From Burkholderia paludis (lineage in GTDB: Bacteria > Pseudomonadota > Gammaproteobacteria > Burkholderiales > Burkholderiaceae), in the NCBI RefSeq assembly GCF_000732615.1, contig NZ_JPGL01000029.1, forward strand, positions 46,728 to 110,727: a stretch of 64,000 bases of DNA, in the 5' to 3' direction. Positions 52,992 to 63,168 of the stretch are shown here, piece by piece; the first letter of the stretch is position 1, and each line of letters starts with the position of its first letter. The notes under the pieces are model-generated. The model had not been told where the DNA came from and did no database searches. It saw only the letters and a program-made list of their open reading frames with translations. Made by a program: the position numbers and the translations under genes.

Positions 52992-54050
52992 CTAGATCGA
53001 GGAAGCCGACGCGCCGCGTACAGTCCCGGACGCGCTCGCGAGGTCCAGGGCAACGTCGACGATCATGTCCTCCTGTCCACCGACCATGCCGCGCCGACCC
53101 AGCTCCACGAGAATTTCCATGGTCTTGAGCCCGTACTTCGCGGCGGCCCGCTCCGCGTGACGCAGGAAGCTCGAATACACGCCGGCGTAACCCAATGCAA
53201 GGGTCTCGCGATCGACCCGCACCGGGCGATCCTGGAGCGGGCGTACGATGTCGTCGGCCGCGTCCATCAGGCGGTAAAGGTCGGTACCATGCCGCCAGCC
53301 AAGGCGATCGGCTGCCGCGACGAACACCTCGAGCGGTGCGTTGCCGGCGCCTGCTCCCATGCCTGCAAGACTGGCGTCGATCCGGTCGCAGCCCTCTTCA
53401 ACCGCGACGATCGAATTCGCGACACCCAGACTCAAGTTGTGATGCGCATGGATCCCCGTCCGGGTTTCGGGCTTCAGCGTGTCCTTGAATGCACGCATCC
53501 GGTCGCGGATGTCGTTCATGTTCATCGCGCCGCCCGAATCCACCACGTAGCAGCAGGTAGCGCCGTAGCGCTCCATCAACCTTGCCTGCTCCGCCAGCGC
53601 TCGAGGCGTCTGCATGTGGCTCATCATCAGGAAACCCACTGCGTCCATCCCGAGTTCCCGCGCGTACTCGATATGCTGGCGTGAAATATCGGCTTCGGTA
53701 CAGTGGGTCGCAACGCGAACGATCCGCGCACCGGCGTCGTATGCGGCCCTCAGATCATGGACGGTGCCGATCCCGGGCAGCAGTAGCGTCGCGACCTTCG
53801 CGTGCGTGACGACACCAGCCACGGCCTCGATCCACTCGACGTCCGTATGCGCGCCGAATCCGTAATTGAAGCTGCTGCCTTGCAACCCGTCGCCATGCGC
53901 GACTTCGATCGAATCGACCCCGGCCGCATCGAGTGCCGCGGCGATCTCTCGCACTTGCGCGAGGCTGTACTGATGGCGGATGGCATGACTACCGTCGCGC
54001 AGCGTCACGTCGGAGATATGGAGCTTCTTGTCCATCGGAAAGGCACTCAC
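52992..54050 (-). CDS. mhpE: 4-hydroxy-2-oxovalerate aldolase
   Basis: 352 aa, HMG-like TIM-barrel aldolase. [16 protein letters not shown] (catalytic Arg, metal Asp), [29 protein letters not shown] (His metal ligands) and [14 protein letters not shown] are present. It splits 4-hydroxy-2-oxovalerate to pyruvate and acetaldehyde. Its start overlaps the end of the acetaldehyde dehydrogenase gene by 4 nt (ATGA), matching their channelling complex. Confidence 0.92.
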   Translation of the reverse strand: MSAFPMDKKLHISDVTLRDGSHAIRHQYSLAQVREIAAALDAAGVDSIEVAHGDGLQGSSFNYGFGAHTDVEWIEAVAGVVTHAKVATLLLPGIGTVHDLRAAYDAGARIVRVATHCTEADISRQHIEYARELGMDAVGFLMMSHMQTPRALAEQARLMERYGATCCYVVDSGGAMNMNDIRDRMRAFKDTLKPETRTGIHAHHNLSLGVANSIVAVEEGCDRIDASLAGMGAGAGNAPLEVFVAAADRLGWRHGTDLYRLMDAADDIVRPLQDRPVRVDRETLALGYAGVYSSFLRHAERAAAKYGLKTMEILVELGRRGMVGGQEDMIVDVALDLASASGTVRGASASSI

Positions 54051-54994
54051 TGTTGATTGGCTCCGAGGCGGGCCGCGATCCGTTCTGCCGCGGCCGTGGC
54101 TGCGCTCGTCATGATGTCGAGGTTGCCTGCATAAGACGGCAAGTAGTGCGCAGCCCCTTCGACTTCCAGAAGGATCGAGGTCTTGAGGCCGACCATTCGC
54201 TCGCCGACGCCCGGGATCCGGATCGGCCGCTCGGCCTCGATGCGATCGAACTGGACACGCTGTTTCAGTCGATACCCAGGCACATACGACTGAACGGCTT
54301 CCACCATCCCGGCGACCGATGCCTCGATTTCGCGCTCATCGGCGAAGTCGCTCAGCGTGTACACCGTATCGCGCATCATCAGCGGGGGCTCGGCGGGATT
54401 GAGCACGATGATCGCCTTCCCCTTCACGGCGCCGCCGACCTCTTCGATCGCCCGTGATGTCGTCTCGGTGAATTCGTCGATGCTGGCGCGCGTGCCTGGC
54501 CCGGCACTCCGGCTCGAGATGGACGCGACAATCTCGCCGTAGTGCACTTTCGCGACCCGCGATACCGCGGCGATCATCGGAATCGTGGCCTGCCCGCCGC
54601 ACGTCACCATGTTGACGTTCAGTGCGTCGAGATGATGCTCCCCGTTCACCACCGGGATGCAATACGGCCCGATCGCGGCCGGCGTCAGGTCCACGACGCG
54701 AATGCCGGGCTTGACGGTGCGCAGGAACGCATCGTTCCGCGTATGCGCCGTGGCCGACGTCGCATCGAACACGATGTCGATCTCGTCGAACACGGGCATG
54801 CGTGCCAGTCCTTCGACACCTTCGTGCGTCGTCGCAACGCCCAGGCGCGCCGCGCGCTGCAGCCCGTCCGACGCCGCGTCGATCCCTGCCACGACGCCCA
54901 TCTCGAGATGCTCGCCGTGACGCAGGATCTTGATCATCAGGTCGGTGCCGATATTCCCGCTGCCGATAATCGCGACTTTCCGTTTCTTGCTCAT
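54047..54994 (-). CDS. mhpF: Acetaldehyde dehydrogenase (acylating)
   Basis: 315 aa. NAD motif [23 protein letters not shown], and the catalytic Cys in [12 protein letters not shown] (C132). Converts acetaldehyde and CoA to acetyl-CoA, forming a complex with MhpE. Overlaps both neighbours by 4 nt. Confidence 0.93.
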   Translation of the reverse strand: MSKKRKVAIIGSGNIGTDLMIKILRHGEHLEMGVVAGIDAASDGLQRAARLGVATTHEGVEGLARMPVFDEIDIVFDATSATAHTRNDAFLRTVKPGIRVVDLTPAAIGPYCIPVVNGEHHLDALNVNMVTCGGQATIPMIAAVSRVAKVHYGEIVASISSRSAGPGTRASIDEFTETTSRAIEEVGGAVKGKAIIVLNPAEPPLMMRDTVYTLSDFADEREIEASVAGMVEAVQSYVPGYRLKQRVQFDRIEAERPIRIPGVGERMVGLKTSILLEVEGAAHYLPSYAGNLDIMTSAATAAAERIAARLGANQQ

Positions 54995-55818
54995 CGAGCT
55001 TGCCCTTGTCCGATACGGCAGCTGACGCTGCCGAGTGCACCGATCTGCGCGTGAATCGTGTCTCCGGCGCCAACCGGCACCATCGGACCCAGTGCACCCG
55101 ACAGGATCACGTCGCCCTCACGCAAAATCTGCCCGTGCCGCGCCATCATGCGGGCCAGCCAGTACACGGCCCGCAACGGATGGCCGAGGCACGCGGCACC
55201 CGTTCCGGTCGACACGGTCTTTCCGTCGCGCATCATCGACATGCCCAGATCCCCGATGGAAATGCCACCGAGCGACACCGGTTGATCGCCGAGCACGTAG
55301 AGGCCGCAGGATGCGTTGTCGGCAACCGTATCCTCGAGCGCGATGCGCCAGTCCGAGATCGCGCTGTCGACGATCTCGAGTGCCGGCAGCGCATAGTCGA
55401 GCGCCGACAGTACCTGTCCATAGCTCGGTGCTTCATCGGCCATGTCGCGCCCGACGACGAACGCCACTTCCGCCTCGATCTTCGGCTGCATCAGGCGACT
55501 CAGCGGCACTTCGTCGCCATCGAGGTATTCCATGTCGTCGAACAGCACGCCGAAATCGGGCTGATCGACTCGCAACTGCTGCTGGACGGCAACCGACGTC
55601 AGGCCGATCTTCTTGCCGACGATGCGTCGTCCGTCGGCGATCCGAGCCGCGGTGTTGAGTGCCGAGACGGCATACGCCGCATCGAGACCGGCAATGCCGA
55701 ACCGCGTGGCGATCGGGTCGACCGGTGTGCGTGATTCACGCGCGTCGCGCAAAACTTTCGCAGCCGCCTGAACGGCTGCCTGGTCGAATGAATGAGACAT
55801 GGCGGAGGAATTTGACAT
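54991..55818 (-). CDS. mhpD: 2-keto-4-pentenoate hydratase
   Basis: 275 aa, fumarylacetoacetase-like fold. [43 protein letters not shown] (metal Glu pair), [12 protein letters not shown] and [19 protein letters not shown] are typical of MhpD/BphH. It hydrates 2-oxopent-4-enoate to 4-hydroxy-2-oxovalerate. Its start is 6 nt after the MhpA-like stop and its end overlaps mhpF. Confidence 0.9.
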   Translation of the reverse strand: MSNSSAMSHSFDQAAVQAAAKVLRDARESRTPVDPIATRFGIAGLDAAYAVSALNTAARIADGRRIVGKKIGLTSVAVQQQLRVDQPDFGVLFDDMEYLDGDEVPLSRLMQPKIEAEVAFVVGRDMADEAPSYGQVLSALDYALPALEIVDSAISDWRIALEDTVADNASCGLYVLGDQPVSLGGISIGDLGMSMMRDGKTVSTGTGAACLGHPLRAVYWLARMMARHGQILREGDVILSGALGPMVPVGAGDTIHAQIGALGSVSCRIGQGQAR

Positions 55819-55824
55819 CGTGGA

Positions 55825-57588
55825 TCAGGCCGCTTGCGCGACGGCCGGCGCGGTCTTTGACATGCGGGCGAATCCGTCGCCTGCGTCGGCCCTGAATCCG
55901 AGCCGCTCCCGTAGCTGGCGAATGGTCCCGTCGAGCTCGCTGACGGAAACGACGGCAAAGGCAAAGCGGTCGGGTCTCAATACCGCAACGGCCTGCGTCT
56001 TGAACCCCGCCTTGTTGAACCACGCGATCATCTCGCCATCGATATCCTCGACTTCGGCCACCTCGATCGCATTGTCCCGATTGACGCCTTCGAGCCCTTG
56101 CGGGCGGCCACCGTACGCGTACATCGTCACGCTGCGCACCGACAATGCGCCGAGCGTTGCCCGTGACACATCGTCCATGCAGCGAGAGGGATCGACGTTC
56201 AATCCGATCAGCGAAAAACCGTGGCCGAGCAGGTCGTCCAGCTTCTTCCTGTCACCGTTGAAAAGGCGCACCTCGGGTTGTGGAATCAACGCGCCCTCCG
56301 GACCGCGTCGGCGACGGCGCGGCAAACCCAGGTACGCATTCTTGCGATAGATGGGCATCGGCTTGAATCCGCCTCCCTCAAGCCAGCGCCTAAGCGGCGG
56401 TATGGCCCGGATAATGCCCAGGGACGTGTCCCGCACCAGCGTGGCGGACAGACTGCGTGCCGATACGACGTTCTTGAGCAGGACAGACGTGTCGATCATC
56501 GCCTTCGCGTGCGCATGCCGTTCCGACTGGTATGTGTCCAGCAGCGCGTCGGCCGCGAGGCCGCGCAAGACGAGATCGAGCTTCCAGCCGAGGTTGTACG
56601 CGTCGCGCACGCCGGAACTCGCGCCCTGCCCCATGAACTGCGGCGTCATGTGAGCCGCGTCGCCGCCGAGCAGCACGCGTCCGACCCGCCACTGCGACGC
56701 GATCAGTGCGTTGAACGTATAGACGAGCTTGCGCTTGATCACGAACTGATCGGGATCGACGAACAGCGACAGATATTGCCGGACCGTCTCCGGCCGCTCC
56801 ATGTTTTCCTTCGTTTCGCCCGGCATCAACATGAATTCGAACCGGTGGAATTTTCCGGGCTGAACGCAACTCACGACCGGCAACTTTGGGTCGACGACGA
56901 AGTTGAAGTACGGCAGATGACGCAATGCGTCGGTTCCGGGCCTGCGTTCGAGGTCCACGACGAGCCACGGCTCAGGGAAGCTCTTGCCGGACATCTCGAT
57001 CCCGAGCTTCGTGCGAACGATGCTCCGGCCGCCGTCGGCGCCGACCATGTAGCGCGCCCGCAGTGTTCTGACATCGGGATCGCCTTCCATGTGCACGCGC
57101 GCATCGTGACTGTCGCTGAACCGCGCTTCGCGCGTCGCCTGATGCGTGACGCTCACGCCGTCTGCGTCCTGGGCGAAGTCGACGACTTCGCGGCCCCGCC
57201 GCACGTCGACGTTCGGATAACGTGCGAGCGTCTCGGCCAGCGTCGTTTCCAGGTACGGCTGGTAAAAGAAGTTGATCACCGGCCAGCCGAACGGACGCTT
57301 GCGCGGCATGTATTGGGTAATCGGCGTGCCGTCGCGCCGAACGAGCTGAACGGGCGTTTCCATCATCATCCGCGACTGGATTTCGTCGGCCACGTCGAGA
57401 TGCTGGAAAATCCGCATGCACTCGTCGTCGGTGTATACCGCTCGCGCGTTACCGTAGAACACGGGTTCGCGCTCCAGCACGACGACCTGGTGGCCAGCCT
57501 GGCCGAGCATGTGCGCGAGAATGAGGCCAGTCGGCCCCAATCCGACGATCGCGACATCGCACCCATCATTCGGATGTGCTCCGTTCAT
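55825..57588 (-). CDS. MhpA-like FAD-dependent aromatic hydroxylase
   Basis: 587 aa with AAGGAG before the ATG. Class A flavin monooxygenase: CDVAIVGLGPTGLILAHMLGQAGH, YMVGADGGRSIVR, VLLGGDAAHMTPQFMGQGASSGVRDAYNLGWKL and a C-terminal thioredoxin-like half. It resembles 3-(3-hydroxyphenyl)propionate hydroxylase and would convert a monophenol to a catechol. Start at 57588; the stop of the upstream extradiol gene overlaps this ATG by 4 nt. Confidence 0.85.
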   Translation of the reverse strand: MNGAHPNDGCDVAIVGLGPTGLILAHMLGQAGHQVVVLEREPVFYGNARAVYTDDECMRIFQHLDVADEIQSRMMMETPVQLVRRDGTPITQYMPRKRPFGWPVINFFYQPYLETTLAETLARYPNVDVRRGREVVDFAQDADGVSVTHQATREARFSDSHDARVHMEGDPDVRTLRARYMVGADGGRSIVRTKLGIEMSGKSFPEPWLVVDLERRPGTDALRHLPYFNFVVDPKLPVVSCVQPGKFHRFEFMLMPGETKENMERPETVRQYLSLFVDPDQFVIKRKLVYTFNALIASQWRVGRVLLGGDAAHMTPQFMGQGASSGVRDAYNLGWKLDLVLRGLAADALLDTYQSERHAHAKAMIDTSVLLKNVVSARSLSATLVRDTSLGIIRAIPPLRRWLEGGGFKPMPIYRKNAYLGLPRRRRRGPEGALIPQPEVRLFNGDRKKLDDLLGHGFSLIGLNVDPSRCMDDVSRATLGALSVRSVTMYAYGGRPQGLEGVNRDNAIEVAEVEDIDGEMIAWFNKAGFKTQAVAVLRPDRFAFAVVSVSELDGTIRQLRERLGFRADAGDGFARMSKTAPAVAQAA

Positions 57589-58595
57589 GACCGTTCTCCT
57601 TGTAGAAAAAATTCCGGACGCGTCAGCGATGCAAGCGCGCGGCGAGCGCGCCCCAACCTCACGCCAAGGCTCATGTTTTCGGGACGATGGCCCCATAGAC
57701 TGATGCCTCGATAAATCGCCGGACGCCACGTTTGTTCGTCGACCACAATCGGGTTCCAGCCGAGCTCGATCTCGAAGCCCGACGGCGTCTGAACGTAGAA
57801 AGAGAGTTCACGATCATTGGGATGCTGGCCGATTGCATTCGCGATCGGATAGCCCATCGCCCGGCACCTGAGGTACGCCTGCGTCACATCGTCGAGCGAT
57901 GCGCATTGAAGATTCATGTGATGGATCTGCGTGCGCAGGGGATTCAGGCGAATACCACGTGTCGATGCAGTGGCGAACGAATGATGTCGTTCGTTGAATC
58001 TGAGGAACGCGAAATCGAGATTCAGGCCTTGCATCCTGTCTTCGATTTCGTCGGAAAGGCGCGCATCGAACACATCTTTCCAGAACTGCTGCATCACCTC
58101 CGGTTGCCGGGTCGTGACGGCGACATGCCCCATCCCCGACGCGCCTGTCACAAAGCCCGTCGCACTCATGCGCAACGGAAGATCGCTGATGACCGGCTCC
58201 GTGAACAATTCCGTGCGCAGCTTCTTCGGCCCGGCAAAAAACCAGAATCGCCTCACTCCGCGCATGGCAGCTTCTTCCCTGCTCCCCTCCTCCACACGAA
58301 CCCCGAGCGCGGAGATTCGCGCGACGGCAAGTTCGAGCGCATCTTGGTCATCAAGCTGCCATCCGATTGCAATGACATCCTCGGCCGTGCCGTCACGGAT
58401 GATCAGCCGCCGATCGTGCGAGTCGATGCGGCATGCGACCACGCCGGGACTGGAGGTATCTACGTGAAGCCCCAAGCCTTCCGACGCGAATTTCGTCCAT
58501 TCGCGAAGCCGGGACGATTCGGCCAGCAGATAGCCCATCCGGACACGACCGAACAGGCTGCCTGGTGAGGACCGCGGGCTGACGATAGTCGGCAT
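57585..58595 (-). CDS. Type I (VOC) extradiol ring-cleavage dioxygenase
   Basis: 336 aa with two VOC modules. The active-site Fe ligands are in the second: GMGHVAVTTRQPEV (H157), RTQIHHMNL (H225/H226) and PSGFEIELGW (E277). Cleaves a catechol adjacent to a hydroxyl to give a yellow meta product, as BphC/HsaC do. Its type differs from the LigB-type MhpB of the classical E. coli phenylpropionate route. Start at MPTIVSPRSS (58595). Confidence 0.85.
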   Translation of the reverse strand: MPTIVSPRSSPGSLFGRVRMGYLLAESSRLREWTKFASEGLGLHVDTSSPGVVACRIDSHDRRLIIRDGTAEDVIAIGWQLDDQDALELAVARISALGVRVEEGSREEAAMRGVRRFWFFAGPKKLRTELFTEPVISDLPLRMSATGFVTGASGMGHVAVTTRQPEVMQQFWKDVFDARLSDEIEDRMQGLNLDFAFLRFNERHHSFATASTRGIRLNPLRTQIHHMNLQCASLDDVTQAYLRCRAMGYPIANAIGQHPNDRELSFYVQTPSGFEIELGWNPIVVDEQTWRPAIYRGISLWGHRPENMSLGVRLGRARRALASLTRPEFFLQGERS

Positions 58596-58609
58596 GACAT
58601 CTCCCTCGA

Positions 58610-59500
58610 TCAACGGGCAGCGACGACGCGCGCTTTCGCATCGCTCTGCGCAAGGAATGCCAGCACGGCGGCGTTGAATTCGCTCGACCGCTCCCACTGG
58701 ACCCAGTGTCCGGTATTGCTGAACAGGTAGACGTCACAGTTCGGCATGCGTTTCTGGAGCGCATACGCGCCGCTGGCTCGGTTGACCTTGTCATCCACGC
58801 CCCACAACACGAGCGTCGGATTGCGCACGGATGCCAGTCGCGCATCCCGCGTGAAGTCGATATGACTGAACTTCGGGATACCCTTGGGGCCCAGCAATGG
58901 CGGGCTCGCGACAACGGCGGGGTCGATGCTGGCCCGAAAGCGCTCCTCGATCATCGATTGCGGCACGAGACTGCCGTCGAAAACGAGATCGCCGCGAATG
59001 AACGTCGTGAGCTTCCCGAGGCTCGGGCCATTGCCCTTGTAATAGTTCAGCAAACGCTTGAGGCCCGGCGTGGGAACCTGACGCGTCGTATTCACTCCGC
59101 CGGGGCCCATCAACACGAGTCGGCCCACCGCTTGAGGGCACTCCAGCGCCATGCGAAGTGCACAGGCCCCGCCGAGAGAATTCCCGATCGCGTGCGCATT
59201 CGGGATACCGAGCGCGTCCAGCATGCCGAGCATGCCTTCCGCGAGATCTCCAAATGGATCGTTGCGGTCGACGCCTTTCGTGGACCGACCGAACCCGGGC
59301 ATGTCGGGCACCAGCACCCGAAAATGCTGCGCGAGCGCCTCGATGTTCCGCGCGTAGTTCGACAGGCCCGATGCGCCCGGCCCACCGCCATGCAGCATCA
59401 GTAAGGCGGGCCCATCGCCTGCTTCCGATAGAAAAATTTGCCGCGTGCCGACCGTGACGGTGCGTTGGCGCATTGCGTGCGTGATGGCGGGGGTGTCCAT
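58610..59500 (-). CDS. Meta-cleavage product hydrolase (MhpC/BphD-like)
   Basis: 296 aa alpha/beta hydrolase. LLMLHGGGPGASGLSNYARNI (oxyanion region), AIGNSLGGACAL (S108), WGVDDKVN (Asp) and NTGHWVQWE (H265). Hydrolyses the C-C bond of the ring-cleavage product to the dienoate substrate of MhpD plus a carboxylic acid. First gene of the operon. A truncated relative lies at 63478-63923. Confidence 0.88.
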   Translation of the reverse strand: MDTPAITHAMRQRTVTVGTRQIFLSEAGDGPALLMLHGGGPGASGLSNYARNIEALAQHFRVLVPDMPGFGRSTKGVDRNDPFGDLAEGMLGMLDALGIPNAHAIGNSLGGACALRMALECPQAVGRLVLMGPGGVNTTRQVPTPGLKRLLNYYKGNGPSLGKLTTFIRGDLVFDGSLVPQSMIEERFRASIDPAVVASPPLLGPKGIPKFSHIDFTRDARLASVRNPTLVLWGVDDKVNRASGAYALQKRMPNCDVYLFSNTGHWVQWERSSEFNAAVLAFLAQSDAKARVVAAR

Positions 59501-59552
59501 GGCGTCGACTGCTCCTGATTTCGCGAGGTGTGAATTATTCTACTGAGACAAA

Positions 59553-59565
59553 TGTCATTATGACA
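59553..59565. promoter_or_regulatory. Perfect palindrome between hydrolase operon and TetR gene
   Basis: TGTCAT-T-ATGACA, flanked by GAG/CTC, in the 127-bp divergent region near a stretch rich in A and T. Likely the operator bound by the divergent TetR regulator. Confidence 0.6.
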
Positions 59566-59627
59566 ATACTCTCGTTTTTACCTAGCGCGTGGTCGGACGT
59601 CCGTCAGCCGCACCGTATAATCGATAC

Positions 59628-60332
59628 ATGAGTGAATCCACGACCATTGATCATCGGACTCGTGTTGCTGCGCAGCGCCGCGAACGGATGCGCGCGCGGC
59701 TGATCGAAAGCGCGATGCTCGTTTTTGCCGAGAAAGGGATTGGCGCCAGTGTCATCCAGGACGTCATTGCGGCAGCCGATGTGTCGCAAGGCACCTTCTA
59801 CAACTACTTCCGGACGAATGAAGAACTGCTCGAGGCAGTGACGCAGGAGCTCAACGACGAGTTGCTTCGCTTGATCGAAGCGGTCGTGGGCGTGTACGAC
59901 GATCCAGCCCGAAGAATTGCGTGCGGCGTCCGGATGTTTCTGTATGCCGCACGCGCCTATCCGCTGCTTGCCCGCTTCATTTCAGCAGCTGGCGTCCATG
60001 CCGTCGGCCCGAGCAGCCTGATCTACGTGTACCTGCCGGTCCACATCCATCAAGGCCTGGCGACCGGCCGATTTCAGGGTGTGACGGTCGATCTGGCGCT
60101 CGACATGATTGCAGGAACCGCCCTCACGACGATTCATCGATTCAGCGAAAACGGTGAGGTGGCCGAATCGCCCGAACAGATCGTTGCCGCGATTCTGCGC
60201 GGCCTGGGTGTCGACGGAGAGGAAGCGCAGAGACTCGTGCTGGACCAACTGACGCTGGTCACGCCGCCTGAAACGTCACTGCTGGAGCGGGGACGTGTGC
60301 GTGCGGCGAAGACACCCGCCCCCCGGTCATGA
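59628..60332 (+). CDS. TetR-family regulator of the catabolic operon
   Basis: 234 aa. HTH: RARLIESAMLVFAEKGIGASVIQDVIAAADVSQGTFYNYFRTNEELLEAV. The C-terminal helical domain binds a ligand, probably an aromatic or CoA-linked inducer. Divergent from the hydrolase operon with a clear palindrome between. Confidence 0.88.
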   Translation: MSESTTIDHRTRVAAQRRERMRARLIESAMLVFAEKGIGASVIQDVIAAADVSQGTFYNYFRTNEELLEAVTQELNDELLRLIEAVVGVYDDPARRIACGVRMFLYAARAYPLLARFISAAGVHAVGPSSLIYVYLPVHIHQGLATGRFQGVTVDLALDMIAGTALTTIHRFSENGEVAESPEQIVAAILRGLGVDGEEAQRLVLDQLTLVTPPETSLLERGRVRAAKTPAPRS

Positions 60333-60536
60333 TCGACCGCCTCGCGGCACGCCATCAGGCGGAACCGCCGATCGAGGCGACTCAACCCGGCCATCCATGC
60401 GCCATCATTCGCGGGCGCCTATTGCTTCACGTAGCAGTAGCCCCCGCGTTCTTTCGGACGAATCCACCAACCCGTAGTACGCAGCCTGAATCGAACCGGG
60501 AGCGATTGGACCTGCTGCAAACGACGACAGGCAACC

Positions 60537-60610
60537 CGGATGAGCTGCGTCAATCGTCCATCCCAGCGTGGGCCCACGATCCGGAATGGCAAGCAATCGC
60601 GGGACGCCGG
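60537..60610 (+). repeat. 74-bp direct repeat, copy 1
   Basis: Identical over 74 bp to 63924-63997 in the same orientation. The copies are 3.39 kb apart and bracket the amidohydrolase, the MFS gene and the truncated hydrolase. The repeated DNA encodes, on the minus strand, [19 protein letters not shown] and ...QLIR. Confidence 0.9.
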
Positions 60611-60784
60611 CGAAGCATCGGACAACCAGAACCGGCACGCGATCAACATGGCGTCACCGCCCGCGAGCCGTCATCGCTTCGATTCACCTCGCCTCGGTGC
60701 ACCTATGCCCCCCCTTCGTCGATGTCGTCGATGGACATCGAAAGCGGTTTGTCGGTGCACTCCTTGCACACGCCGGAGAATGAT

Positions 60785-60812
60785 TTGACGGTCCTGCCGG
60801 CGTCCTTAGACT
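60785..60812 (+). promoter_or_regulatory. Probable promoter of the second amidohydrolase
   Basis: TTGACG (60785-60790) and TAGACT (60807-60812), 16-bp spacer, about 60 nt before the ATG. Confidence 0.45.
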
Positions 60813-60876
60813 GGTGTGGAAGATCCGCCGAGCGCGCGAAGACCTCGCGTCGCATAGCACAACCAGGAGAGGCAAC

Positions 60877-61803
60877 ATGCCCAGGAAAATCGATACGCAC
60901 CATCACATCGTGCCGCCATCCTATGCAGCGTGGCTGGAAAGTCGCGGCATAACAGCGGGAGGTCTCGCGATCCCGCACTGGAGCGAAGAAGGAGCCCTCG
61001 AGCTCATGGACGCAGAGGGGACGGCCACGGGCATTTTCTCCGTATCGACGCCGGGGGTTCATCTGGGCGACGACATCGAGGCGCGCGAGAAGGCGCGGGA
61101 GGTCAACGAATTCGCGGCCGGCGTTGTCTCACGATACCCCGGCCGCTTCGGATTCTTCGCGACGCTGACGCTACCGGATGTCGAGGGCGCAATCGCGGAG
61201 ACGACCTATGCGATGGATACGCTCCGTGCGGACGGCGTGGTGCTGATCGGTAACGTACGAGGCACGTACCTGGGTGATGAATCCTGGGCACCGCTGTTCG
61301 ATGAGTTGAACCACCGTCAGGCAGTCGTCTTCATTCACCCCGGCGACCTGCCCTGTGAGCCGGTGCCCGGGATTCCCCCGTATGCGGCAGACTTTCTGCT
61401 CGACACGACTCGCGCGGCGATCAACATTGCGAAAGCCGGTTGGCTCGAGCGCTTTCCTGACGTGAAATTCATACTGTCGCACGCAGGCGGGTTTGTCCCC
61501 TACGCAGCACAGCGAATTGCGCGCGTCGTGTCACCCGACGACAGCAACGAGGCCGGCCTGGCGCGTCTCAGGCGCTTTTACTTCGACACGGCGCTCTCGA
61601 GCAGCCCTTACGCATTGCCGGCGTTGCTTGCCTTCGCCGATCCGTCCCGGATCACGTTCGGAAGCGACTGGCCGTATGCCAGCAAGGACCGGTCAGTCGA
61701 TTTCACCCGGATGCTCGAAGCATTTGCGCTGACGGAAGCGCAGCAACACGCAATTTATCGCGGTAACGCGGAACGTCTGTTCCCGCGACTGGCGGCGGGG
61801 TAA
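60877..61803 (+). CDS. ACMSD-like amidohydrolase, second copy
   Basis: 308 aa with AGGAGA. KIDTHHHIVPPSYAAWLESRG, VVFIHPGDL, FILSHAGGFVPYAAQRIAR and ITFGSDWPYASKD are the metal-binding elements. Closely matches the layout of 51859-52917 but shorter, missing its C-terminal tail. Likely a decarboxylase for a related aromatic acid, with its own promoter. The MFS gene converges. Confidence 0.75.
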   Translation: MPRKIDTHHHIVPPSYAAWLESRGITAGGLAIPHWSEEGALELMDAEGTATGIFSVSTPGVHLGDDIEAREKAREVNEFAAGVVSRYPGRFGFFATLTLPDVEGAIAETTYAMDTLRADGVVLIGNVRGTYLGDESWAPLFDELNHRQAVVFIHPGDLPCEPVPGIPPYAADFLLDTTRAAINIAKAGWLERFPDVKFILSHAGGFVPYAAQRIARVVSPDDSNEAGLARLRRFYFDTALSSSPYALPALLAFADPSRITFGSDWPYASKDRSVDFTRMLEAFALTEAQQHAIYRGNAERLFPRLAAG

Positions 61804-61899
61804 GAAGAAGTTTGGGGCAACGGATGCCGGCGCCCCTTTTTTCTCGTGCGCTTCCACGTTGGGTCAACAGCGGGTTCTTCCCTCCGCCGCCCCTGCCAT

Positions 61900-63168
61900 T
61901 CAGGTGTCTGCGCTCACGAACTTGCCCTTCGGCCGATCTGATCGCAACGTGCGATATTTGCCGAGCGAAACGAGCAGCACGCTGGCGATGACCAGCACGA
62001 TCGGAGCGAGCCGGAGCGGTAACGCGTAGTTGCGATACAGGTCGAAATAGCGTCCCGCCACGAGGGGGCCCACGACTGCGCCGACACCATAGCCCGCGAA
62101 CGCGATCCCGTAGTGGAGACCGAAACGCCTCAACCCCAGATAGGCACGGACGAGATAGGAAAGCAGATCACCTTCCACCCCTATCGCGACGCCGATGCAG
62201 GCGCACGCGAGCAGCACGGATGGCAGGGACGCAGCGTTCATGAGCAGCAGGTACCCCAACGCGCCGGCAAGCAGGAAACCCGCGCCGACGAGCGGCGCAT
62301 GAAGGTAATCGATCAGTACGCCGGAAATCAGGCGCCCGACGAGTATCCCGACGCCGACAAGCGACGCGCAGTTCGCCGCAGCCCCGGGTGACAGGCCGCG
62401 ATCCGCTAGAAGCACCGGCAAATGCGGATTGAGCGAGAGTGTCGCACTCGAAGCGAGAAAGGCGACCACGACGATCGTGCCGAGTTTGACCGCCGGGAAT
62501 GTCTGCTCTGCGCCGGTGATATCGGCAAGGCGATCGTCCGCTTGTGGCCGTCGCGCCACCTTTCGCTCCCGGATCAGCGCACAGGCAAGGAGCGAGCCCC
62601 CGAGCGACACGCACGCGATGATCTGGTAGGCGTGGCGCCAGTGGAATGCGGCGATGAGGTGCTGGGTGACCGTGGGCGCGGCGGCCGTGCCCACACCGAG
62701 TCCGACCATTGCGCAACCCGTCGCGAGCCCGAGACGCCGGTCGAACCACTGCGGAAGAATCGCAAGGTAACCGAGCACCGACGTTGCGGCTCCCGACACG
62801 CCGATCGCCAGCGATAGCGCAATCCACGCTCCAATGGCACCGCTCTGCAGCCCCATGCATGCCACGGCAAGACTGAAGGCGATTGCAGAAGCGAGAATCA
62901 CGCGGCGCACGCCAAGGCGATCCATCAACATGCCGACGAACGGGCTCGCCACAGCGAGCCCGCCCATCGACGCCGCGTAGGACATGGCAGCCTGTTCCCG
63001 CGTCCAGTGAAATTCACGCAGCATGACGGGCGCGAATACGCCGGCAGTCGCATTGAATACCGGGGCATAACCCAGAGCCATGCCGATTGCTGCTCCTGCG
63101 ACGATGGTGACGAGTTTCAGCTTGCTGGATCCACTGGCACCTGCGCCCTCCATGGGTGCTGCGCTCAT
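61900..63168 (-). CDS. MFS transporter (MCT/OFA-like), probable aromatic or carboxylate uptake
   Basis: 422 aa with AAGGAG. About 12 hydrophobic segments; GYAPVFNATAGVFAPVMLREFHWTREQAAMSYAASMGG, FVGMLMDRLGVRRVI (MFS loop 2-3 motif) and SVLGYLAILPQWFDRRLGLATGCAMVGLGVG resemble monocarboxylate/oxalate-formate transporters. Convergent with the second amidohydrolase. Substrate import is inferred from neighbourhood. Confidence 0.8.
   Translation of the reverse strand: MSAAPMEGAGASGSSKLKLVTIVAGAAIGMALGYAPVFNATAGVFAPVMLREFHWTREQAAMSYAASMGGLAVASPFVGMLMDRLGVRRVILASAIAFSLAVACMGLQSGAIGAWIALSLAIGVSGAATSVLGYLAILPQWFDRRLGLATGCAMVGLGVGTAAAPTVTQHLIAAFHWRHAYQIIACVSLGGSLLACALIRERKVARRPQADDRLADITGAEQTFPAVKLGTIVVVAFLASSATLSLNPHLPVLLADRGLSPGAAANCASLVGVGILVGRLISGVLIDYLHAPLVGAGFLLAGALGYLLLMNAASLPSVLLACACIGVAIGVEGDLLSYLVRAYLGLRRFGLHYGIAFAGYGVGAVVGPLVAGRYFDLYRNYALPLRLAPIVLVIASVLLVSLGKYRTLRSDRPKGKFVSADT

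Larger units (their letters stand above)
60333..60876. other. Gene-poor region containing a 74-bp repeat copy
   Basis: About 540 bp between the TetR and amidohydrolase genes. A minus-strand frame (60419-60649) reads [19 protein letters not shown] and GWWIRPKERGGYCYVKQ, and looks like the C-terminal remnant of an unrecognised protein. The exact direct repeat lies within it. No intact gene is supported. Confidence 0.4.
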
